Of a stretch of 64,000 nucleotides of DNA, positions 8,761-18,129 are shown in pieces. The stretch lies in assembly GCA_037482215.1 (NCBI GenBank), contig CP148074.1, forward strand, positions 1,922,001-1,986,000, in the 5' to 3' direction. The DNA comes from Pseudomonas mendocina (GTDB taxonomy: Bacteria; Pseudomonadota; Gammaproteobacteria; Pseudomonadales; Pseudomonadaceae). The position numbers were made by a program, and so were the translations under genes. The notes beneath the pieces are model-generated. The model saw only the letters and a list, made by a program, of their open reading frames with translations, was not told where the DNA came from and did not search any database. The first letter of the stretch is position 1; every line of letters begins with the position of its first letter.

Positions 8761-11127
8761 ATGTTCAACCCCGCCAACGAAGCCCATTTCAGCCTGCATA
8801 TCCCCGGCCTCAAGCACGATCTGCAAGTGCTCGCCTTTGAAGGCCGAGAAGCCATCAGCCAGCCTTATCGCATTGAAGTTGAGGCGGTCAGCGAAAACCC
8901 CAACATCGACCTGGCCGAGCTGCTGCACCAGCCGGTGTTTCTCGGTTTTACTCCCGAAGGGTTGGGCATTCACGGTCTGATCTATCAGGCTTCTATGGGC
9001 GAGTCCGGCAGGCGCCTGCACCGCTATGGTTTGAGCATCGTGCCGCAGCTTTCCTACCTTGGCCTGCGCACCAATCAGCGAATCTTCCAGCACCTGACTG
9101 TGCCGCAAATCGTTGCCCAAGTACTGGAAGAACACGGCATTCTGGCGGGTGCTTACCAGTTCGCCTTGGGCCCAACCGTTTATCCCGAACGCGAATACTG
9201 CGTGCAGTACGACGAAACCGACCTGCACTTTATTCAGCGCCTGTGTGAAGAAGAAGGTATTCACTACCACTTCCAGCACAGCAAAGACGGTCACGTACTG
9301 ATCTTCGGCGACGACCAGAGCGCCTTCAGCTCATTTGGCCGGTCCACGGCCTACCAGCAAGACAGCGGCTTGGTGGCGGATGAAGGCGTGGTCAAAAACT
9401 TCAGCGTACGAGTGGAAACCCGCACCAGCCGGGTCAGCCGCCGGGACTACGACTTTGAAAAGCCCAGCGTGCTGATGCATGCCGACTACAAAGGCGATCA
9501 ACCCAATAGCGACCAGCAGCAACCCGATCTGGAAGATTACGACTACCCCGGCCGTTTCACCGAACGGGATCGCGGTAAGCACCTGAGCAAACGCAACCTT
9601 GAGCGCCACCGCAGCGACTACCGCCTTGCTGAAGGGCGCAGCGATCAGCCGATGCTGCTCAGCGGGCACTTCCTCGAACTCAGCGAACACCCGCGCGCCG
9701 ACTACAACGACCTGTGGCTACTGCACCACGTCCTGCACGAAGGCAAACAGCCGCAAGTGCTAGAAGAGTCCGTTACCAGCCATACCGATGTGAAAGATGG
9801 ATTCCAGCAGGGATACCGCAACCGCTTTACCGCCACACCGTGGGACGTGCCGTTCCGCCCAGCATTAAGGCACCCGAAACCGCGCATGCTCGGCAGCCAG
9901 ACTGCTGTCGTAACCGGCCCTAAAGGCGAAGAAATTCACTGCGATAAATACGGCCGCATCAAAGTGCAATTTCACTGGGACCGCGAAGGCCAGGCCGACG
10001 ATAAAACCAGCTGCTGGCTGCGCGTCGCCTCCAACTGGGCAGGCGACCGTTACGGCGGTGTGGCGATACCGCGTATCGGCATGGAAGTGCTGGTGACCTT
10101 CCTTGAAAGCGACCCGGACCAGCCGCTGGTGACCGGCTGCCTGTTCCACGCCAAACACATGCCGCCCTACGAGCTGCCTGCAAACAAAACCCGCAGCACC
10201 TTCAAAACCCTCAGCACACCGGGCGGTGGCGGTTACAACGAATTTCGTATTGAAGACAAAAAGGGCGCAGAACAGATCTACCTGCACGCCCAACGCGACT
10301 GGGACGAAAACGTCGAGAACGACCAGAAAATCCGCGTCGGTAATGAACGCCACGACTTAGTCGAAGCCAACAGCTTCACCGAGCTAAAAGCCGAAGAACA
10401 CCTCACCGTTCGCGCCGACCGCAAAGTCGAAGTCAAACCCGACGACCACCTCACCGTCGGCATCAGCCAACACATCAAACTCGGCACCGCCCAACTGACC
10501 AAAGCCGGCCGCGAAATCCACCTCAAGGCCGGGCAAAAAATGGTCATCGAAGCCGGTACCGAACTGACCATCGCCGCAGGCGGCAGCTTTATCAAACTCG
10601 ACCCAGGTGGCATCACCATGAGTGGCCCGATTGTGAAAGTGAATGCGGGAGGTTCGCCGGGGAAAGGCTCGGGGAATGCGTCGGTGTTGCCGGTTATTCC
10701 GTTGCCTGTTGATGCCAGCAGGGCAGGCAATTTGCTGGACACTGCGATTGGAAACGCTGTCGAGCCACCTTCAAATCAGCTGTCTATACGGCTGGCACCG
10801 TTACCAACATTACCCGGCTACGCAGATGAGCCTTATCAACTTTTTGCAGATGGTACGCTATTAGAAAAAGGCTTTTCCGATGCGCAGGGCTATGTGCGTT
10901 TTGAGCACCGGCAGGGCACCCAGGAATATGTAATCGAAACGGTTAATGGGCACCGTTTTAGCTTTTCCGTAAGAGCCAATGATGACACCAGCAGCGATGT
11001 ACTGAACGAGCGTTTAGGGCGGCAGGGATATCGCGATTACCCGTTAGCTGCAGCTTCGCTAGAACCACTTCAGGATGAAGCTGACTTCCGCCTTCTTATG
11101 GCAGGGCGGGATAAAAAGACTGTGTAA
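8761..11127 (+). CDS. vgrG: VgrG type VI secretion spike with C-terminal extension
   Basis: The 788-residue VgrG (TssI) forms the trimeric tip of the type VI secretion tail. The gp27-like part spans about residues 1-360 and the gp5-like OB region about 375-460 (DKYGRIKVQFHWDREGQ, WAGDRYGGVAIPRIGMEV). A repetitive beta-helix follows to about 630 (HLTVRADRKVEVKPDDHLTV, SFIKLDPGGITMSGP). Residues from about 640 to 788 are an extra domain with a YQLFADGTLLEKGFSDAQG core that looks transthyretin-like. In other VgrGs such domains dock effectors. The phospholipase D gene follows 13 bp later. No tss structural genes or adaptor gene are nearby, so this is an orphan vgrG island using apparatus encoded elsewhere. 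Confidence 0.93.
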   Translation: MFNPANEAHFSLHIPGLKHDLQVLAFEGREAISQPYRIEVEAVSENPNIDLAELLHQPVFLGFTPEGLGIHGLIYQASMGESGRRLHRYGLSIVPQLSYLGLRTNQRIFQHLTVPQIVAQVLEEHGILAGAYQFALGPTVYPEREYCVQYDETDLHFIQRLCEEEGIHYHFQHSKDGHVLIFGDDQSAFSSFGRSTAYQQDSGLVADEGVVKNFSVRVETRTSRVSRRDYDFEKPSVLMHADYKGDQPNSDQQQPDLEDYDYPGRFTERDRGKHLSKRNLERHRSDYRLAEGRSDQPMLLSGHFLELSEHPRADYNDLWLLHHVLHEGKQPQVLEESVTSHTDVKDGFQQGYRNRFTATPWDVPFRPALRHPKPRMLGSQTAVVTGPKGEEIHCDKYGRIKVQFHWDREGQADDKTSCWLRVASNWAGDRYGGVAIPRIGMEVLVTFLESDPDQPLVTGCLFHAKHMPPYELPANKTRSTFKTLSTPGGGGYNEFRIEDKKGAEQIYLHAQRDWDENVENDQKIRVGNERHDLVEANSFTELKAEEHLTVRADRKVEVKPDDHLTVGISQHIKLGTAQLTKAGREIHLKAGQKMVIEAGTELTIAAGGSFIKLDPGGITMSGPIVKVNAGGSPGKGSGNASVLPVIPLPVDASRAGNLLDTAIGNAVEPPSNQLSIRLAPLPTLPGYADEPYQLFADGTLLEKGFSDAQGYVRFEHRQGTQEYVIETVNGHRFSFSVRANDDTSSDVLNERLGRQGYRDYPLAAASLEPLQDEADFRLLMAGRDKKTV

Positions 11128-11140
11128 AAGGACTTACAGC

Positions 11141-13318
11141 ATGACCTACCTAGATCAGAATCTCAGTCTGTCACTTGAAGAGCGAAGCGCCACGGCAACG
11201 ATGGACTGGTTCGCCCATCTCAATCGGCCTCTGAGCCCACCGCGTCCTGCGGGTAACACCGTGACGCCACTTGTTTGTGGTGAGGAAGCATTCGCAAAAG
11301 TTTATGAGTGCATAGAAAAGGCCCGGCACAGTGTTGATCTCATAAGTTGGGGCTTTGACCCGGCGATGCGACTGAAACGCGATAATCCGGATGCGCTTCC
11401 GTTGGGGGACTTGCTCAAGCGTAAGGCGGAGCAGGGCGTACAGGTCCGTGTGCTCATCTGGAATAACCGACTTGCCCAGCTTGGTGAAAACTCGGTTATT
11501 GGTGAGGGTATGAGTGGAGCCGGTGGTACTTGGCTGGGGTCGGGGCAAACCGAAGGAAAACCTGCGGATACAGAGGCTCTGGAAGCCAAGCGAAAGAAAA
11601 ACCTGGATGAACAGGAGAGAATTCGGCAGCGAATTGCTCAACTAGGTCCAGAGGACGAGAAAGAACGGCGAACTAGTCGTGACCGTTTGAACAGCTTGCA
11701 AAGTGAGCTTGAGGGACTAAACGGAGGCTATGCCAAAGGGCGGGACTCAGGAGGAACGGTTCACGATCCTGATGCACAAATTTACACCCGCAACTGGTTT
11801 CGCTGGGTCAGAAGCAGCAACGTCAAGAACATCGAGTTCAGAACACGAGACTTCGACTTAATTGGCAAGCTGACTTACCACGATGACGTAGGCTTCAGGC
11901 TTCATCGTGGCCGCCTGATGATCTTGAGCAGATTGCTGCGCGAAGATTTGTCAGGTGATATTGAAGTAACAGGGCTGCAGATGTTGTTACTCAGTATCTT
12001 TCCAAGCCATCACCAAAAGACCCTTCTCACTGATTACGAGTATCCAGAACTCGCCGAAGGTTTTGTGATGGGCCATAACCTGCATCGTAATTACTGGGAT
12101 ACAACAGCCCATCTTTATGATGACAAAGCGGCTAATCGGGATATTGGTTTTGGCCCATGGCAAGACCTTTCTCTGCACGTGAAAGGGCCGGTCCTGTTCG
12201 ATTTAAACCACAACTTCTGCAACGCCTGGGATAGTGGCACCAGCTGGATCAGGCGCTTATTTCAAGGTTCATTGGCTGGTCAAAGACGGACAACTACGCC
12301 TCTGAGCTACATCCAGAATGGTGGCGAAGCTGCACAGATATGCCGTACGCATCCACAGGAAGGGCCGGAAACCAGCATTTTGGAGGTCTATGAGAAAGCG
12401 TTGGGCAATGTTCACCAATATGCCTATATAGAAAACCAATACTTTCGCTACAAACCACTCGCTGAACGCCTTAAAGAGATTGCTGCAAAACGTAAAGCAG
12501 CCGGGGCGATGCATGACTTGTACCTTTTTGTTGTGACCAATAATCCTGAGAGCAAGCATTTTTCCAGCAGCACGTACGACACACTGGACAGCTTGGGCCA
12601 AGGCGAACTGATGCCTTTAGCCCACAGGGATTACCTGTACGACCAGCGCCAACTGGTCTACAGGGAACGTGAGTTAAACGAGCAGCCTCCATCAAAAGCG
12701 CGTGATAACGAGCTTGCTGGAATACGCAGGCAGATGCATGAGCAAGGTATCAATGAGGAGCGCGCTGAGGAGCTAATTGCTCTGGACCCTAATGCTCATT
12801 ACAACAAAGCCGCTGCTCGTGAGCTCGAACCCGAGATGCTCCCGCCGGAGGGCTTAAAAGTAATCGTCACAACATTAGTAAGCTGCGATGCCTCTGGTAG
12901 CGCTACTCAAACAGTTAAAACTCAGAGCGAGCGTAAAGTCGAACAGCGAATTAGCCAGACCCTAGGTCCGGAGCAAGGTACAGCCAAGTACAAACCTATT
13001 TATGTCCACAGCAAACTACTGTTGGTAGATGATCTGTTTTTCACCTTGGGGTCAGCGAATATTAACGCTCGGAGCTTGTTTAGTGATACGGAACTTAATA
13101 TTGCAATGCCTAGTCCGGGAACTACAAGGTTGTGGCGTGAGCGGTTGTGGAGCATGCATGCCGGAAAAGAAATAGAATCACATGTTAGTGATGACTTTGT
13201 TAGGTGGGAAAACGTAATAAATGATAATTGGGAGAATCAGAAAAAAAGTCTTCCGTTGCGCAGTAATTTAGTCAGATTTTGGGATTTGGTGACGCCTTAT
13301 GCAACAGCAGTTGATTAA
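11141..13318 (+). CDS. Type VI phospholipase D effector, Tle5 family
   Basis: The 725-residue protein has two complete HxKx4D catalytic motifs: His291-x-Lys293-x4-Asp298 (HQKTLLTD) and His623-x-Lys625-x4-Asp630 (HSKLLLVD). Each is followed by its usual flanking sequence, the second by GSANINARS. This is the PldA/PldB (Tle5) type of antibacterial lipase, which cleaves phospholipid head groups in the target cell. A charged insert with a coiled-coil look (EAKRKKNLDEQERIRQRIAQ) lies near residues 145-200. The start is ATG 11141, preceded by AAAAGGA; a longer frame from 11075 would overlap vgrG. The last 20 bp overlap the immunity gene, indicating coupled translation. Order and family match vgrG5-pldB of P. 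aeruginosa, from memory. Confidence 0.9.
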   Translation: MTYLDQNLSLSLEERSATATMDWFAHLNRPLSPPRPAGNTVTPLVCGEEAFAKVYECIEKARHSVDLISWGFDPAMRLKRDNPDALPLGDLLKRKAEQGVQVRVLIWNNRLAQLGENSVIGEGMSGAGGTWLGSGQTEGKPADTEALEAKRKKNLDEQERIRQRIAQLGPEDEKERRTSRDRLNSLQSELEGLNGGYAKGRDSGGTVHDPDAQIYTRNWFRWVRSSNVKNIEFRTRDFDLIGKLTYHDDVGFRLHRGRLMILSRLLREDLSGDIEVTGLQMLLLSIFPSHHQKTLLTDYEYPELAEGFVMGHNLHRNYWDTTAHLYDDKAANRDIGFGPWQDLSLHVKGPVLFDLNHNFCNAWDSGTSWIRRLFQGSLAGQRRTTTPLSYIQNGGEAAQICRTHPQEGPETSILEVYEKALGNVHQYAYIENQYFRYKPLAERLKEIAAKRKAAGAMHDLYLFVVTNNPESKHFSSSTYDTLDSLGQGELMPLAHRDYLYDQRQLVYRERELNEQPPSKARDNELAGIRRQMHEQGINEERAEELIALDPNAHYNKAAARELEPEMLPPEGLKVIVTTLVSCDASGSATQTVKTQSERKVEQRISQTLGPEQGTAKYKPIYVHSKLLLVDDLFFTLGSANINARSLFSDTELNIAMPSPGTTRLWRERLWSMHAGKEIESHVSDDFVRWENVINDNWENQKKSLPLRSNLVRFWDLVTPYATAVD

Positions 13319-14171
13319 ATTAACACTTGCAATTACTTTGCTGTTTACAGGAGCGCAGGTCATGGCTTACGAATTTAAATGTACACATGAAAAGGATACA
13401 GCGCCACACTTGGATCAAGTGGCAGATGGCTGGTTTCAACAAGCTCGAAAGGCCAGCAAAGAGCGCTTGCCTAATTGGCAGCAAGTTGCTCAGCTTTATC
13501 AACAGGCTGTTGATAAACAGCATTGGAAAGCTATGCATAATCTTGCAGAGCTTTATTTGCGCGGTAAAGGCGTACCTAAGGATACTAACAAAGCTATCGA
13601 TCTTTATCAGCAGATGATCGATTTAGATGTGCCGCTGGGTTATTACGATATGGGTGTTATGGTGCAGCGAGGTGTCGGTGTAGTCCAGTCTGATAAAGAT
13701 GCCATGCTGTTTTTACTTAAGGCTGCTGATTTGGGGAATCCCAATGCTCAGACTAGAATTGGATATATATATATATATGATAAGCATCAGGATGCTATAG
13801 GCATAGAGTACCTGAAATGTGCAGCTAGGCAGGATTTTGCAGATGCAAATTTTAAGTTGGCTAGTTACAGTAAGAATGTTGATGCTAATTATCCGGTCGC
13901 TATGTATTATTATCAGCGAGCAGCGGCTCTTGGTGAGCCAAAAGGAGCATTAAATATTAGAGATGCGTTCCGTGATGGTGATTTTCAGTACGGTAAGAAT
14001 GAAAAAATAGCTGAGGCTTATAATAAAGTATTCAGGAGCTTACAAGATAACCCAGATTTACGATTTCCAAACCTTGCTAAAGAATACCCTTTGCCGCCGC
14101 ACCCCACTCAGGGCTACCACGCCGATAAAGACATTAACTGGAAACCAACTGGGCGTGATGATGATTATTAA
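13299..14171 (+). CDS. Sel1-repeat periplasmic immunity protein for the Tle5 effector
   Basis: The 290-residue product has a signal peptide (LIKLTLAITLLFTGAQVMA, probable cleavage after residue 23) and several Sel1/TPR-like units (AMHNLAELYLRGKGVPKD, GNPNAQTRIGYIY, AMYYYQRAAALGEPKGAL). Its tail (NPDLRFPNLAKEYPLPPHP) resembles DUF6396. Tle5-type lipases act in the periplasm and are paired with Sel1-type periplasmic inhibitors, so immunity is the natural role. The start overlaps the effector gene by 20 bp. Codon use is clearly more AT-rich than in the neighbours, a sign of acquisition by transfer. The frame contains an (AT)8 tract at 13763-13778. Confidence 0.82.
   Translation: MQQQLIKLTLAITLLFTGAQVMAYEFKCTHEKDTAPHLDQVADGWFQQARKASKERLPNWQQVAQLYQQAVDKQHWKAMHNLAELYLRGKGVPKDTNKAIDLYQQMIDLDVPLGYYDMGVMVQRGVGVVQSDKDAMLFLLKAADLGNPNAQTRIGYIYIYDKHQDAIGIEYLKCAARQDFADANFKLASYSKNVDANYPVAMYYYQRAAALGEPKGALNIRDAFRDGDFQYGKNEKIAEAYNKVFRSLQDNPDLRFPNLAKEYPLPPHPTQGYHADKDINWKPTGRDDDY
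13763..13778 (+). repeat. (AT)8 dinucleotide tract inside the immunity gene
   Basis: Eight uninterrupted AT units encode part of the run GYIYIYD in the immunity protein. Gain or loss of one unit would shift the frame about halfway through the gene. Confidence 0.9.
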
Positions 14172-14195
14172 GCCCGCTTTTAAATGGAATTAAAC

Positions 14196-14432
14196 ATGAA
14201 AAAGATCATTGGTATATCCGCTTTAATACTGCTGGCTCTTTCTATCTTTTCGGCAGTGCTATGGCTGGGAGGTATCGCTGGCGCTGTAACGGGAGGAGGG
14301 CGGAATACCAATGAGATTGACTATCTCATGACGCTTGCAAAAGTCTTGTTTGTGCTTGCGGCACTTAGCGGTGTGGTTGCTTTGGCATGGCCTGGCCAAG
14401 AGTCTGGCTCGGCTAACGAGAGCAGTAGGTAA
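14196..14432 (+). CDS. Small two-helix membrane protein of the effector island
   Basis: The 78-residue product has two hydrophobic helices: IIGISALILLALSIFSAVLWLGGIA and VLFVLAALSGVVALAW. A Gly/Asn-rich, mostly polar loop (TGGGRNTNEID) lies between them. I recognise no family. ATG 14196 has GGA 6 bp upstream and begins the typical MKKIIG signal; an in-frame ATG at 14184 would add four residues. It follows the immunity gene by 24 bp and is probably co-transcribed. A second, membrane-level protection factor is possible, but there is no direct evidence. Confidence 0.6.
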   Translation: MKKIIGISALILLALSIFSAVLWLGGIAGAVTGGGRNTNEIDYLMTLAKVLFVLAALSGVVALAWPGQESGSANESSR

Positions 14433-14441
14433 ACTCAAACA

Positions 14442-14472
14442 CTGGCTTCGCCAGCCTGCTATGCAGGCTGGC
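14442..14472. terminator. Overlapping hairpins between convergent genes
   Basis: GCCAGCCTGC (14450-14459) pairs perfectly with GCAGGCTGGC (14463-14472) around a 3-nt loop. A second stem, CTGGC-TTC-GCCAG, occupies 14442-14454 and is followed on the minus strand by TGTTTGAGTTT. The pair lies between the T6SS island and the convergent patatin gene and may terminate both. U tracts are poor. Confidence 0.5.
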
Positions 14473-14494
14473 CATTGCAATGATGAGTCTGCCT

Positions 14495-15538
14495 CTACCG
14501 CTCCCCCCGCTCATATTTATCCAGCGTATCACTGGCAATCTGGCGACCCAGTTGGATCAGCTCGGGGGCGCGGTAGAACTCGAAGAAGCGGCAGATGCGC
14601 TTGGGCACGTTGATCAGGACGTCCGGCGGGTAGCCTGCGATTTTGTATTGCGCCAGTGAGGTTTGCATCACCTCGAAACTCTGGTTCACCAGTTCAAGGA
14701 GGGAGGCCGGGCCGTGCAGTTCGGCCAGGCGGGTGCCGCTGGCATTGGTACGGTTGGATTTGCTGTTGGCATCCTCTTCTGCACGGCGTTGCCAAGGGTT
14801 GATGGCCTCGGCCGGTACGCTGTCCTGATTGGCTTCGATCAGCAGTTGTTCGTCGTGCTCCTCGTGGTTTTCTGTGTCGCTGGATTTGCGCCGTAACGAG
14901 GGCAGGCGTGAGCCGATTGAACTCATCAGGTTATCGAAGCGACCCTTAAGTGCTGGGGGTCGGGTGATGATGGGCAGCTCATATTGGCTCTGGTTGGTGG
15001 CGTTGAGGTTAACCGCGACGATCAGGTCGCAGCGGCTGGAGACCACAGGGACGATGGGAAGCGGGTTGAGCAGGCCGCCATCCACCAGAATGCGATTGCC
15101 CTGTACCACCGGCGTAAACAGGCTGGGGATCGCGGCGGAGGCACGCATGGCCTGATGCAGATCACCTTCCTGAAACCAGATTTCCTGCTGATTGGTCAGG
15201 TCCGTTGCAACGGCCGTAAAGGGGATGGGCAACTGCTCGATATTGATCTCACCAAGCATTTCGTGGATTTTGCCGAAGACCTTTTCCCCGCGAATGGCCC
15301 CCAAGCGGAAACTCACGTCCAGCAAACGCAGGACGTCGAGGTAGTCCAGGCTCTCTGTCCATTGCCGGTATTCGTCGAGTTTTCCAGCTGCATAAATACC
15401 GCCGACGACTGCGCCCATGGAACAGCCAGCAATACAGCAAATTTCATAATCGCGCTCAAGCAGCTCTTCGATTACGCCGATATGGGCGTAGCCCCGTGCT
15501 CCTCCTGAACCCAGAACCAGTGCGACGCGTTTACTCAT
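14495..15538 (-). CDS. rssA: Patatin-like phospholipase, RssA/YchK family
   Basis: The 347-residue protein has the glycine-rich oxyanion loop GSGGARG (residues 10-16), the nucleophile elbow GCSMG with Ser40, and the catalytic Asp153 in VDGGLLNPLP. These define the Ser-Asp dyad of patatin lipases. The core matches RssA-type proteins; the C-terminal 130 residues are variable and charged. It likely hydrolyses phospholipid or lysophospholipid acyl esters in the cytoplasm or at the inner membrane; the physiological substrate is unknown. It is transcribed away from selD. Confidence 0.88.
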   Translation of the reverse strand: MSKRVALVLGSGGARGYAHIGVIEELLERDYEICCIAGCSMGAVVGGIYAAGKLDEYRQWTESLDYLDVLRLLDVSFRLGAIRGEKVFGKIHEMLGEINIEQLPIPFTAVATDLTNQQEIWFQEGDLHQAMRASAAIPSLFTPVVQGNRILVDGGLLNPLPIVPVVSSRCDLIVAVNLNATNQSQYELPIITRPPALKGRFDNLMSSIGSRLPSLRRKSSDTENHEEHDEQLLIEANQDSVPAEAINPWQRRAEEDANSKSNRTNASGTRLAELHGPASLLELVNQSFEVMQTSLAQYKIAGYPPDVLINVPKRICRFFEFYRAPELIQLGRQIASDTLDKYERGER

Positions 15539-15642
15539 CCTTAAATCCCCCTGACCGAAGGGCAGAACATACGCCCACCACGCAGTCCAGCCAAGGCGCT
15601 ATTTGTTAAACTAGATGGCTTACCGCGGTAGAGACCCTTTTC

Positions 15643-16677
15643 ATGAGCGAGCCAATCCGATTGACCCAATACAGCCACGGCGCTGGTTGTGGGTGCAAAA
15701 TTTCCCCTAAGGTGCTGGAAGTGATTCTGGCTGGCAGCGGCGCGCAGAACCTGGACCCTAAACTCTGGGTCGGTAACGCCTCCCGCGATGATGCAGCGGT
15801 CTACGCCATCGACGACGAGCGCGGTGTTGTGTCTACCACTGACTTCTTTATGCCGATTGTCGATGATCCGTACGACTTCGGCCGTATCGCCGCAACCAAT
15901 GCCATCAGCGATATTTATGCGATGGGCGGTGATCCGCTAATGGCCATTGCTATCCTCGGCTGGCCGGTCAATCTGTTGCCGCCGGAAGTGGCCCGTGAGG
16001 TGATTCGCGGTGGTCGTGCTGTATGCGACGCGGCCGGTATTCCGCTGGCAGGCGGCCATTCCATCGACGCACCTGAGCCGATTTTTGGTCTGGCCGTGAC
16101 CGGACTGGTCGACAAGCAGCATATGAAACGTAACGACAGTGCCACGGCCGGTTGCCGCCTGTACCTGAGCAAGCCGCTGGGGATCGGCATCCTCACCACT
16201 GCCGAGAAGAAGTCCAAGCTGCGTGCCGAAGACGTTGGTCTGGCCCGTGACTGGATGTGTACCCTGAACAAGCCCGGTAGCCGTTTCGGTAAGCTGGCCG
16301 GGGTTAAAGCAATGACTGACGTCACCGGCTTCGGTCTACTTGGTCACCTCTTGGAAATGGCCGATGGCAGTGGCCTGACCGCTCAACTTGAGTTCGCCAA
16401 AGTGCCGCGTCTGCCGGGTGTTGAGTACTATTTGGAGCAGGGCTGCGTCCCTGGTGGCACCTTGCGCAACTTTGATAGCTACGGCGATAAGGTTGCACCG
16501 TTGACTGAGCAGCAGAAGTCGCTGCTGTGTGATCCACAAACCAGCGGCGGTCTGTTGGTTGCCGTTACCCCTGAAGGTGAGGCTGAGTTCCTGTCGGTTG
16601 CCGCTGAGCTGGGTTTGAGCCTTGAGCCGATTGGCCTGATGCTGGAGCGACAGCGTTATGCGGTTGAGGTGGTGTAA
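15643..16677 (+). CDS. selD: SelD, selenide, water dikinase
   Basis: The 344-residue enzyme makes selenophosphate from selenide and ATP. The N-terminal catalytic loop is present as GAGCGCK with Cys16, Cys18 and Lys19, so this is a cysteine (not selenocysteine) form. Further AIR-synthase-fold motifs ([28 protein letters not shown]) are intact. Its stop codon overlaps the mnmH ATG in TAATG, so the two are coupled. Selenophosphate made here is the direct substrate of the next enzyme. Confidence 0.97.
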   Translation: MSEPIRLTQYSHGAGCGCKISPKVLEVILAGSGAQNLDPKLWVGNASRDDAAVYAIDDERGVVSTTDFFMPIVDDPYDFGRIAATNAISDIYAMGGDPLMAIAILGWPVNLLPPEVAREVIRGGRAVCDAAGIPLAGGHSIDAPEPIFGLAVTGLVDKQHMKRNDSATAGCRLYLSKPLGIGILTTAEKKSKLRAEDVGLARDWMCTLNKPGSRFGKLAGVKAMTDVTGFGLLGHLLEMADGSGLTAQLEFAKVPRLPGVEYYLEQGCVPGGTLRNFDSYGDKVAPLTEQQKSLLCDPQTSGGLLVAVTPEGEAEFLSVAAELGLSLEPIGLMLERQRYAVEVV

Positions 16678-17777
16678 TGCGCGAAAACGCCACGGATTAC
16701 CGCAGCCTGTTTATCAATGATGTGCCGATGATGGATGCTCGCGCGCCGATTGAATTCAACAAGGGCGCGTTCCCCGGTGTGGTCAATCTGCCACTGATGA
16801 ATGATGTCGAGCGGCAGAAGGTTGGCACTTGCTACAAACAGCAAGGACAGCAGGCGGCTATTGAGTTGGGCCATCAGTTGGTGAGTGGTGCGGTTAAGGC
16901 TGAGCGTGTCGAGGCTTGGGCCGCTTTTGCCAGGGCTAATCCTGATGGTTATTTGTATTGCTTCCGTGGCGGACTGCGCTCGCAGATCGTGCAGCAATGG
17001 CTGAAAACCGAAGCAGGTATCGAATATCCGCGCGTCATCGGCGGTTACAAAGAGATGCGGACGTTCCTGCTGAGCACTCTCGAAGAGGCGGTGGAGCAGT
17101 GCGATTTGGTCCTCATTGGAGGCATGACCGGCACCGGTAAGACGGAGGTTATCGCCCAGTTAGACAACAGCCTCGATTTGGAAGGCCATGCCAATCACAG
17201 GGGCTCCAGCTTTGGTAAACGTGCCACGGCACAGCCACCGCAGATCGGTTTCGAAAATGCCCTGGCAGTGGACATCCTGAAAAAGCGCGCCGCCGGTATC
17301 GACCAATTCGTCCTGGAGGATGAGGGGCGCATTGTGGGCTCCTGCTCGTTGCCGCACGTGCTTTACCAGCGCATGCAGACACTGCCGCTGGTCTGGCTTG
17401 AGGACAGCCCTAGCAGTCGGGTAGAGCGCATTCTCAAGGATTATGTGGTGGACCTGAGTGCCGAGTTCATCCAGTTGCACGGCGTTGAAGAGGGCTTCGC
17501 TGCTTTTGCCGAGCGACTTCAGCAAAGCCTGACTAATATCGTTAAACGCCTGGGTGGTGAGCGTTACAAGCGGTTGGCCGGCATCATGCAGCAGGCACTG
17601 AGGGAACAGGAGCAAGGTCGTGGTGTCGATACTCATCGCGGCTGGATTGAAGCGCTGCTGACTGAGTATTACGACCCGATGTACGTGTTTCAACGCGAGT
17701 CCAAAGCCCCACGCATTGAATTTGCGGGTGGGCAGGGCGAGGTTCTGGCGTATTTAAGGACACGTAAGCGTTCGTAA
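16677..17777 (+). CDS. mnmH: MnmH (SelU/YbbB), tRNA 2-selenouridine synthase
   Basis: The 366-residue protein has an N-terminal rhodanese domain with active Cys95 in YCFRGGLRS and a P-loop domain (GGMTGTGKT, about 148-156). It replaces sulfur by selenium at wobble 2-thiouridine of tRNAs for Lys, Glu and Gln, by way of geranylated 2-thiouridine, using selenophosphate from SelD. The gene is fused to selD through TAATG. The pairing means selenium is used here at least for tRNA, independently of selenocysteine. Confidence 0.96.
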   Translation: MRENATDYRSLFINDVPMMDARAPIEFNKGAFPGVVNLPLMNDVERQKVGTCYKQQGQQAAIELGHQLVSGAVKAERVEAWAAFARANPDGYLYCFRGGLRSQIVQQWLKTEAGIEYPRVIGGYKEMRTFLLSTLEEAVEQCDLVLIGGMTGTGKTEVIAQLDNSLDLEGHANHRGSSFGKRATAQPPQIGFENALAVDILKKRAAGIDQFVLEDEGRIVGSCSLPHVLYQRMQTLPLVWLEDSPSSRVERILKDYVVDLSAEFIQLHGVEEGFAAFAERLQQSLTNIVKRLGGERYKRLAGIMQQALREQEQGRGVDTHRGWIEALLTEYYDPMYVFQRESKAPRIEFAGGQGEVLAYLRTRKRS

Positions 17778-17850
17778 GCAGGGCACTTTTGCAGGAACTT
17801 TAGATCCAATTTGCCAGCCTATAACTCTAATTATTTCTGGGAGATTAAAG

Positions 17851-18129
17851 ATGAAAGTATGGATCGCGCTATCGGTGGCGTTGTTGGTGCTGACAGGCTG
17901 TGCGGGTAAGACGGCTTACCGCAACAGCTGTGCGACTCAGCTTGATGCCGCCTGGAAAGAGCTGGACCTTGCTAAAGCAGATGGTTTTGCTGGCACCGTT
18001 AGCTATTCCAAAGCGTTGTCGCTGCTCACTGCCGCTAAAACCCAACAGCAATTTGAAAGTTATGAGGGTTGCACGGCCAAGTCCGAGCGTGCCCGGTTCT
18101 ATATACGCGAGTCGCGTGAGGGACGTTGA
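17851..18129 (+). CDS. Small predicted lipoprotein
   Basis: The 92-residue product has a lipoprotein signal ending in LTGC, with lipid-modified Cys17. The mature part is helical and charged and contains two more cysteines (NSCATQ, YEGCTA). I do not recognise a functional domain. A GGGAGA site precedes ATG 17851. Its stop overlaps the start of the next gene in TGATG, so both are probably translated together. Confidence 0.75.
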   Translation: MKVWIALSVALLVLTGCAGKTAYRNSCATQLDAAWKELDLAKADGFAGTVSYSKALSLLTAAKTQQQFESYEGCTAKSERARFYIRESREGR

